Part shown: in pieces, positions 58,425 through 64,000 of the stretch
Layout of the letters: every line of letters starts with the position of its first letter
Position numbering within the stretch: position 1 is the first letter of the stretch
DNA from: Ramlibacter paludis
Lineage (GTDB): Bacteria > Pseudomonadota > Gammaproteobacteria > Burkholderiales > Burkholderiaceae_C
Direction of reading: 5' to 3'
Assembly: GCF_022012305.1 (NCBI RefSeq)
Contig: NZ_JAKLTM010000005.1
Location: 124,001-188,000 of the forward strand
Length of the DNA: 64,000 bases
The notes under the pieces: generated by a model
The model's input: only the letters and a program-made list of their open reading frames with translations
The model's database searches: none
Told to the model about the DNA's origin: nothing
Program-made: the position numbers and the translations under genes

Positions 58425-59196
58425 CCGCATCGAGCGCGGCTGGCGCGTGCTGGCCACCGGCGCCTGCTTCGCCACCTTCGGCGCCGGCAGCGTGCTGCTG
58501 GGCGTGGTGGTGTTTCCGCTGCTGAATGTCTTCGTGCGCGATGCCGGCCGGCGCGCGCTGCTGGCGCGCCGTGTGATCCGCGCCACATTCCGCTACTTCG
58601 TCTGGATGATGCGCGCCACCCGCGTCCTGAGCGTGGAAGTCGAAGGGCTGGAGCGCCTGCAAGGCGGCGGCCGCCTGATCCTCGCCAACCATCCGACCCT
58701 GATCGACGTGGTGCTGCTGATGGCGCTGGTGGACCAGGGGGACTGCGTGGTCAAGGGCGCCCTGAGCCGCAACCCGGTGACGCGCGGCCCGGTGCGCGCG
58801 GCCGGCTTCGTCTTCAACGACGACGGCGGCGAGGAACTGCTGGCCGATTGCCTGCGCTCGGTGCGCACCGGCAACAACCTGATCATCTTCCCGGAAGGCA
58901 CGCGCAGTTCGCGCACCGAGCCGATGAAGCTGCAGCGCGGCGCCGCCCGCGTCGCGGTGCATGGCGCGCTGGACATCACGCCGGTGCGCATCCGCTGCAC
59001 GCCGGCCACGCTGGCCAAGGGCGAGAAGTGGTGGCAGGTGCCGGCGCGGCGCGCGCACATCCGCATCGCGATCGGCGAGGCCATCGCGGTGTCGCCCTTC
59101 ATCGCCGACGCCCCCAACGAGGCGCTGGCCGCCCGGCGGCTGAACAGCCACCTGACCGACTATTTTTCGAAAGAGCACGACCTTGCAAGCGCTTGA
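58417..59196 (+). CDS. lysophospholipid acyltransferase family protein
   Basis: A 259-residue membrane-associated acyltransferase (PlsC type) with a membrane segment (ATFGAGSVLLGVVVFPLLNV). Its catalytic motif is NHPTLID (about residue 91), where the usual H-x4-D is seen, and EGTRS follows at about 160. It probably transfers an acyl or polyene chain to a lipid head group. It overlaps the first ACP by 14 bases. Confidence 0.87.
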   Translation: MLDRIERGWRVLATGACFATFGAGSVLLGVVVFPLLNVFVRDAGRRALLARRVIRATFRYFVWMMRATRVLSVEVEGLERLQGGGRLILANHPTLIDVVLLMALVDQGDCVVKGALSRNPVTRGPVRAAGFVFNDDGGEELLADCLRSVRTGNNLIIFPEGTRSSRTEPMKLQRGAARVAVHGALDITPVRIRCTPATLAKGEKWWQVPARRAHIRIAIGEAIAVSPFIADAPNEALAARRLNSHLTDYFSKEHDLASA

Positions 59197-59467
59197 ACAA
59201 GAGATCAAGGAATTGATCATCTCCGCCCTGTCGCTGGAAGACGTGCGGCCGCAGGACATCGCCACGGAAGCGCCCTTGTTCGTCGAGGGCCTGGGCCTCG
59301 ATTCCATCGACGCGCTCGAACTCGGCGTGGCGCTGCAGAAGCGCTACGGCGTGACAATGTCGGCCGACGCGGCCGAGACCCGCAAGCATTTCGGCAGCGT
59401 TGCCGCGCTGGCCCGCTTCGTCGCGGCCGCCCGCACCGACGCCGCCGCTCCCGCCACCACCAGGTGA
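59183..59467 (+). CDS. acyl carrier protein (first)
   Basis: A 94-residue ACP from a TTG at 59183, with the phosphopantetheine site GLGLDSIDALEL (Ser about 39). It begins inside the acyltransferase gene, so translation is coupled. It should carry growing polyene intermediates. A small Ala-rich tail follows. Confidence 0.88.
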   Translation: MQALEQEIKELIISALSLEDVRPQDIATEAPLFVEGLGLDSIDALELGVALQKRYGVTMSADAAETRKHFGSVAALARFVAAARTDAAAPATTR

Positions 59468-59730
59468 ACGCCATGACCAAGGACGACATCCTCCAGCGCA
59501 TCGCCACCATCATGGAAGACACCTTCGAGATCGCCCCGGAGCGGGTGACGCTCGAGGCGAAGCTGTACGACGACCTCGAGATCGACAGCATCGACGCGGT
59601 CGACCTGATCGTGCAGCTCAAGCCGCTGGCGGGCCGCCGCCTCGATCCCGAGGCCTTCAAGGCGGTGCGCACCGTGGCCGACGTGGTCGACGCCCTGTAC
59701 GACCTGCTGAACAACCCGACGCCGGCCTGA
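59464..59730 (+). CDS. acyl carrier protein (second)
   Basis: An 88-residue ACP with the phosphopantetheine site DDLEIDSIDAVDLI (Ser about 40). GTG 59464 overlaps the previous stop (GTGA); ATG 59473 is an alternative. The two ACPs differ in length and sequence, which is usual in aryl-polyene clusters. Confidence 0.9.
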   Translation: MNAMTKDDILQRIATIMEDTFEIAPERVTLEAKLYDDLEIDSIDAVDLIVQLKPLAGRRLDPEAFKAVRTVADVVDALYDLLNNPTPA

Positions 59731-59744
59731 GCGCCGCGCTTTCC

Positions 59745-60308
59745 GTGCAAGCTCCCGTCAAACTGCTGGTGACGCTGGCCACCGTGGCCTACCCGCTGGT
59801 GGTGTACCTCGGCTTCGGCCGCTGGAATCCGCTGTGGGTCGCGCTGCTGCTGGCCGCGCTGCTGTTCCTGCGCGCCTGGAGCAGCCGCGACCTCGTGTGG
59901 CTGGCGGCGGGCTGCGGTGCCTTGCTGCTCGGAGCGGCGACCACGCTGGGCGGCGGCTGGCTGCCGCTGAAGCTCTATCCGGTGCTGCTCAGCGCGGTGC
60001 TGCTCGCCGTGTTCGCCTTCAGCCTGTGGAAGCCGCCGACGATCGTCGAGCGCATCGCGCGCATCACGGAACCCGACCTGCCGCCGCAAGGCGTGGCCTA
60101 CACGCGCAAGGTCACCGTCGCCTGGTGCGGCTTCTTCATCGTCAACGGCGCGATCTCGCTGGCCACCACCATGTGGGGCAGCGAGCAGGCCTGGCTGCTG
60201 TACAACGGCCTGCTCTCGTACGCTCTGATGGGCGCCTTCTTCGCCGGCGAATGGCTGCTGCGCCAGCGCATGCGCGCGCGCGTGGCCGCGGCGGGGCAGC
60301 ATGGCTGA
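59745..60308 (+). CDS. COG4648-type membrane protein
   Basis: A 187-residue protein from GTG 59745 with about five hydrophobic segments (LLVTLATVAYPLVVYLGF; LWVALLLAALLFLRAW; FFIVNGAISLATTMW). It belongs to the small membrane protein family regularly found in these clusters. No enzyme role is known. It overlaps the ligase gene by eight bases. Confidence 0.8.
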   Translation: MQAPVKLLVTLATVAYPLVVYLGFGRWNPLWVALLLAALLFLRAWSSRDLVWLAAGCGALLLGAATTLGGGWLPLKLYPVLLSAVLLAVFAFSLWKPPTIVERIARITEPDLPPQGVAYTRKVTVAWCGFFIVNGAISLATTMWGSEQAWLLYNGLLSYALMGAFFAGEWLLRQRMRARVAAAGQHG

Positions 60309-61992
60309 CTGGATCGCGCTGACGCGGGTCGCGCTGCCCGGCCCGCAGGGCCGCGCCGTTGCGCGCCGGCGCGGCGAACTGCTCTCGCACGAGCGCTTCG
60401 TGGCCGACGTGGCGCGCTGGCAGGCAAGCTTCGCCGGCGTGCGCGGTCCGCGCATCGCGCTCTATTTCGACGACGCCTACGACTTCGCCTGTGCCTTGTT
60501 CGGCGCGTGGCACGCCGGCAAGGTGGCGGTGCTGCCGGGCGATGCCCAGCCGGCCACGCTGGCGCGCCTGCTGCCCGAAGTCGATGCCTACGCGGGCGAC
60601 CTGCCGCAGGCCTTGCAGCCGGCGGCGCAAGGTGTCGCGCCCGCGCAGCCGCTGGACCTGCGCGAGACCCGCGCGGTGATCTACACCTCCGGCTCGAGCG
60701 GCCAGCCGATCGCCATCCACAAGCGGCTGGCGCAGCTGGATTCCGAGATCCAGCACCTGGAGCAGGTGTTCGGCGCGCGCCTGGACGCGCAGGGCGCGCC
60801 GGTGATCCACGCCACCGTCTCGCACCAGCACATCTACGGCCTGCTGTTCGTCACCACCTGGCCGCTGGCCGCGGGACGCGTGGTGGAGGTCGAGAAGATC
60901 GCCTATCCCGAGCAGATGGCCGAGCGTCTCGGCCGCGAGCCTTCGGTGCTGGTGTCCAGCCCCGCGCACCTGCGCCGGCTGCCGGAAACGCTGGACTGGA
61001 GTGCCGCGCGTTCGCAGGTCCGTGCCATTTTTTCTTCCGGCGGCCCGCTGCCGCCCGAGTCCTCGCAGCAGGCGCATGCGCTGCTCGGGGAGTCGCCCAC
61101 CGAGGTGTACGGCAGCTCCGAAACCGGCGGCGTGGCCTGGCGCCAGCGCGCGCGCGACGGCGATGCCTGGACCGCGCTGCCCGGCGTGCAATGGCGCCTG
61201 AAGGACGACACGCTGTGGGTGCAGTCCTCGCACCTCGATGGCGACGAGTGGTGGGAAACCTCCGACCGTGCCCGGGTGCTGGAGGACGGCCGCTTCGTGC
61301 TGCAAGGCCGGGCCGACCGCATTGCCAAGATCGAGGAGAAGCGCGTCTCGCTGGTGGCGATCGAAGATGCGCTGCTCGCCAGCGGCGCCATCGCCGAAGC
61401 GAAGGCGCTGATGGTGGCCGGCGAGCATGGCCCGCGCCTGGCGGTCGTCTGCGTTCCCAACGAGGAAGGCTGGCGGCGGCTGCAGGCGCACGGCAAGCTG
61501 GCGCTCAACGGCCAGCTGCGGGCGCATTTGCTGCAAAGCTTCGAGCGCGTGGTGCTGCCGCGGCGCTTCCGCTACGTGCGCGAGTTGCCGGTCAACACGC
61601 AGGGCAAGGCCACCGAGGCGCTGCTGTCCGAGCTGTTCCAGCCCGAGCTGCCGCCGGCGCAATGGCGCGAGCGGCGCCCCCCGCAGGCGGCGGTCAGCCT
61701 CGACATCGTGCCGCAGCTGCGCGTCTTCGACGGCCACTTCCCCGGCGCGCCGGTGCTGCCCGGCGTGGTGCAGCTCGATTGGGCCCTGCAGTTCGGCCGC
61801 CAGGCCTTCCCGCTGCCGCGGCGCTTCCTGCGCGCGGAGCAGCTGAAATTCAGCCAGCCCGTGCTGCCGCCGCTGCAGCTGGAACTGGCGCTGGAATGGA
61901 ACGACGCGACCCGCCAGCTGAATTTCAGGTTCAGCTCGCAGCGCGGCCAGCATTCCAGCGGCCGCCTGGTCTTCGGTGCCGACCATGCTTGA
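60301..61992 (+). CDS. AMP-dependent acyl ligase fused to a hotdog dehydratase domain
   Basis: The 563-residue protein has an adenylation domain (TSGSSGQPIAIHKRL near residue 130; GSSETGGVAWR; SDRARVLEDGRFVLQGRADRIAKIEEKRV near 330). A C-terminal FabZ/FabA-like dehydratase domain from about residue 455 has FDGHFPGAPVLPGVVQ. The ligase would load an aryl acid on an ACP. In several known clusters these are two genes, so here they are fused. It overlaps the GT gene by eight bases. Confidence 0.87.
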   Translation: MADWIALTRVALPGPQGRAVARRRGELLSHERFVADVARWQASFAGVRGPRIALYFDDAYDFACALFGAWHAGKVAVLPGDAQPATLARLLPEVDAYAGDLPQALQPAAQGVAPAQPLDLRETRAVIYTSGSSGQPIAIHKRLAQLDSEIQHLEQVFGARLDAQGAPVIHATVSHQHIYGLLFVTTWPLAAGRVVEVEKIAYPEQMAERLGREPSVLVSSPAHLRRLPETLDWSAARSQVRAIFSSGGPLPPESSQQAHALLGESPTEVYGSSETGGVAWRQRARDGDAWTALPGVQWRLKDDTLWVQSSHLDGDEWWETSDRARVLEDGRFVLQGRADRIAKIEEKRVSLVAIEDALLASGAIAEAKALMVAGEHGPRLAVVCVPNEEGWRRLQAHGKLALNGQLRAHLLQSFERVVLPRRFRYVRELPVNTQGKATEALLSELFQPELPPAQWRERRPPQAAVSLDIVPQLRVFDGHFPGAPVLPGVVQLDWALQFGRQAFPLPRRFLRAEQLKFSQPVLPPLQLELALEWNDATRQLNFRFSSQRGQHSSGRLVFGADHA

Positions 61993-62728
61993 TGCGGTCG
62001 TCGTCGTCCCGGTCTACAACCATCCGGCCACGATAGGCGCGGTGGCGGCGCAGGTGCGCGCGCACGGCCTGCCCTGCATCCTGGTGGACGACGGCAGCGA
62101 TGCCGGCTGCGCCGCGGTGCTGGACGCGCTGGCGGCGCAGCATCCGCAGGACATCGCGCTGGTCCGGCTGCCGGTCAACCAGGGCAAGGGCGCCGCCATG
62201 GTCGCGGGCTTTCGCGAAGCCGCGCGCCGCGGCCACACGCACGTGCTGCAGGTGGATGCCGACGGCCAGCACGACTGCGCCGACATCCCGAAATTCCTCG
62301 CCCAAGCCCGCGCCCATCCACAAGCAGTGGTGGCGGGCTGCCCGATCTGGGACGACAGCGTGCCCAAGGGCCGGCTCTACGGCCGCTACGCGACGCACGT
62401 CTGGGTCTGGATCAACACGCTGAGCTTCGACATCCGCGACTCCATGTGCGGCTTCCGCCTCTATCCGCTGGCCAGCCTGCTGCCGCTGCTGGATGCGGTG
62501 CGCATCGGCCGCCGCATGGACTTCGACAGCGACGTGATCGTGCGCCTGCACTGGCGCGGCGTGCCGGTGCGCAACCAGCCCACGCGCGTGACCTATCCGC
62601 AGGACGGCATCTCGCACTTCCGCATGTTGGGCGACAACGTGCGCATCTCCGCGATGCATGCCAAGCTCTTCCTGGGAATGCTCGTGCGCGCGCCGCTGCT
62701 CCTGTGGCGTAAAGTAGCCGCCCCATGA
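61985..62728 (+). CDS. family 2 glycosyltransferase
   Basis: A 247-residue GT-A enzyme. Its start is VVVVPVYNHPATIG, with DDGS (about residue 39) and the DXD-like QVDADGQHDC (about 92). It transfers a sugar to an unknown acceptor, perhaps the lipid anchor of the polyene. ATG 61985; a GTG at 61976 is possible. Its stop overlaps the next gene by four bases (ATGA). In some relatives it is fused to the acyltransferase. Confidence 0.87.
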   Translation: MLDAVVVVPVYNHPATIGAVAAQVRAHGLPCILVDDGSDAGCAAVLDALAAQHPQDIALVRLPVNQGKGAAMVAGFREAARRGHTHVLQVDADGQHDCADIPKFLAQARAHPQAVVAGCPIWDDSVPKGRLYGRYATHVWVWINTLSFDIRDSMCGFRLYPLASLLPLLDAVRIGRRMDFDSDVIVRLHWRGVPVRNQPTRVTYPQDGISHFRMLGDNVRISAMHAKLFLGMLVRAPLLLWRKVAAP

Positions 62729-63657
62729 GCGCCAATCACGCCGTCCACTGGGCGCGCATCGGCGAGTCCACCTTTGCCGCCGGCATCTGGTTCCTGTACG
62801 GCGTGCACGCCGTCGCCGGCCGCCGGCTGCTGCGCGCGCTGTTGTGGCCGGTGGTGTTCGTCTATGCGCTCACGCAGCCGCGCGCGCGCCGCGCCTCGCT
62901 GGACTACCTGCGCCGCATGCAGGCTGCGCACGGCGTGATCGGCGCAGCGCCCGGCTTTCGCCACTGGCTGCGCCACCTGATGTCCTTTGCCGAGACGCTG
63001 CTGGACAAGCTGCTGGCCACCTCCGGCCGCTACCGTTTCGCCAACGTCCGCATCGAAGGGCAGGAGCACGTCGACGCGCTGCTGGCGCAAGGCCGCGGCG
63101 CACTGCTGGTGACGGCGCACGTCGGGTGCCTGGAGCTGTGCCAGGCCCTGGCCGCGCGCCTGCCCGGGCTGCGCCTGACGGTGCTGGTGCACACGCGCCA
63201 TGCCGAGCGCTTCAACGCGATCCTGAAGAAGCTCGATCCGGCCAGCCGCGTCGAACTCCTGCAGGTCACCGAGGTGGGCGCCGCCACCGCGGTGGAACTG
63301 GAGCGGCGCGTGCGCGCCGGCGAGTTCGTCGCCATTGCCGGCGACCGCGTTCCGGTCGGCGCCGGCCGCACCGCCACCGTGCCTTTCCTGGATGCGCCGG
63401 CGGCTTTCCCCGTCGGCGCCTACGTGCTCGCTTCGCTGCTGGCCTGCCCGCTGCTGCTGCTCGGTTGCGTGCGTGCCGGCCCCGGCCACGTCGTGCGCTT
63501 CGAGATGCTGGCGCAGTCCTTGACGCTGCCGCGCGCCAATCGCGAGCAGGCCTTGCAGCAATGGACGGCGCTGTTCGCGCAGCGGCTCGAAGCGCTGCTG
63601 GTGCGCGCGCCGTACGACTGGTTCAATTTCTTCCTGTTCTGGACTCCGCCCAAGTGA
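62725..63657 (+). CDS. LpxL-type acyltransferase
   Basis: A 310-residue protein of the lipid A acyltransferase family with a membrane-near start (VHAVAGRRLLRALLWPVVFVYAL). The catalytic H-x4-E/D type motif is in VTAHVGCLELCQAL (His about 130), and AGDRVPVGAGRTATVPFLD follows. It likely attaches the polyene or fatty acyl group to the lipid. It overlaps the thioesterase gene by four bases (GTGA). Confidence 0.85.
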   Translation: MSANHAVHWARIGESTFAAGIWFLYGVHAVAGRRLLRALLWPVVFVYALTQPRARRASLDYLRRMQAAHGVIGAAPGFRHWLRHLMSFAETLLDKLLATSGRYRFANVRIEGQEHVDALLAQGRGALLVTAHVGCLELCQALAARLPGLRLTVLVHTRHAERFNAILKKLDPASRVELLQVTEVGAATAVELERRVRAGEFVAIAGDRVPVGAGRTATVPFLDAPAAFPVGAYVLASLLACPLLLLGCVRAGPGHVVRFEMLAQSLTLPRANREQALQQWTALFAQRLEALLVRAPYDWFNFFLFWTPPK

Positions 63658-64000
63658 CCACGGACCTCAGCCATGAAGTCGAGGTGGTTCCCGCCTTCTA
63701 CGACATCGACCCGATGGAGATCGTGTGGCATGGCCACTACGTGAAATACCTCGAGGTCGCGCGCACCGCCTTGCTTGCCAAGTTCGGCTACGACTATCCG
63801 CGCATGCGCGCCTCCGGCTACGGCTGGCCCATCGTCGACATGCGCCTGAAGTACGTGCGTCCCGCGGAGCTCGGGCAGCGGCTGACCGTGCGCGCCGAGA
63901 TCGTGGAGTGGGAGAACCGCCTGCGCATCGAATACCTGATCCGCGACACCGCCAGCGGCAGCAAGCTCACGCAGGCCTCCACCATCCAGGTCGCGGTGGA
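63654..64000 (+). CDS. acyl-CoA/acyl-ACP thioesterase (hotdog), 3' end outside window
   Basis: The 115 visible residues begin from GTG 63654. A hotdog thioesterase signature is seen: FYDIDPMEIVWHGHYVKYLE (catalytic Asp region near residue 16) and RYVRPAELGQ-like strands. It resembles 4-hydroxybenzoyl-CoA thioesterases. It should release or transfer chains in this cluster. The frame runs to the right edge. Confidence 0.88.
   Translation, partial: MTTDLSHEVEVVPAFYDIDPMEIVWHGHYVKYLEVARTALLAKFGYDYPRMRASGYGWPIVDMRLKYVRPAELGQRLTVRAEIVEWENRLRIEYLIRDTASGSKLTQASTIQVAV

Overview
This window looks like a piece of a GC-rich betaproteobacterial chromosome, most likely Burkholderiales/Comamonadaceae (Ramlibacter- or Variovorax-like). 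The evidence is the very high GC at third codon positions, the gene families, and the order gyrB-dnaN-dnaA | rpmH-rnpA-yidD-yidC-mnmE. That order places the chromosomal replication origin inside the window, probably in the roughly 190 bases between dnaA and rpmH. No phage, transposase, CRISPR array, tRNA or rRNA was seen. The genus is inferred, not shown.

Layout. (1) 1-5.6 kb: a one-strand catabolic cluster with the end of a polyamine-type ABC permease, a DadA-like FAD oxidase, a GntR regulator, RidA, a histidinol-dehydrogenase-like enzyme and an aspartase-like lyase. (2) 5.8-10.4 kb: two consecutive sigma factor/cupin anti-sigma pairs. The first sigma protein has only region 2. They face a convergent operon for a DUF4331 protein, a small lipoprotein and a DUF4198 protein. 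(3) 10.5-12.7 kb: a membrane hybrid histidine kinase. (4) 12.8-22.4 kb: the replication-origin block. (5) 22.5-27.9 kb: a subtilase, a lone cyclic-nucleotide-binding domain, an unknown protein, apt and a KefB/C-type antiporter. (6) 27.9-30.9 kb: kdsD-kdsC-lptC for LPS, plus a short-chain dehydrogenase. (7) 30.9-33.5 kb: two tandem glycine-rich RRM proteins and an Amt ammonium transporter.

(8) 33.6-38.0 kb is rich in RNA control. A yybP-ykoY (Mn2+) riboswitch precedes a UPF0016 manganese exporter. A SAM-II-type aptamer with an intrinsic terminator precedes metX-metW. A hairpin leader that can bury the Shine-Dalgarno precedes a rhodanese-chrA pair. (9) 38.0-49.2 kb: mixed metabolic and housekeeping genes, including a membrane-anchored receiver protein, denD/otnI-like sugar-acid genes, DUF421, YigZ, DUF72, a glycosyltransferase-like protein, an M20 peptidase, a lipase, an MFS transporter, rsmE and amgK. 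(10) 49.2-53.8 kb: lptD-surA-rsmA for outer-membrane assembly and rRNA methylation. (11) 54.0-57.4 kb: a barnase-like secreted RNase with its barstar-like inhibitor, then maeB. (12) 57.7-64 kb: the start of an aryl-polyene/xanthomonadin-type cluster, tightly overlapped and running off the right edge.

Genes work in visible units. The origin block couples replication, ribosome and RNase P parts, and membrane insertion. kdsD/kdsC/lptC and lptD/surA serve the outer membrane. metX/metW make O-acylhomoserine for methionine and are probably switched off by SAM. The right-hand cluster has the ACPs, chain-length factor, ligase-dehydratase fusion, acyltransferases and thioesterase needed to build and anchor a polyene lipid; its ketosynthases and ketoreductase should lie beyond the edge.
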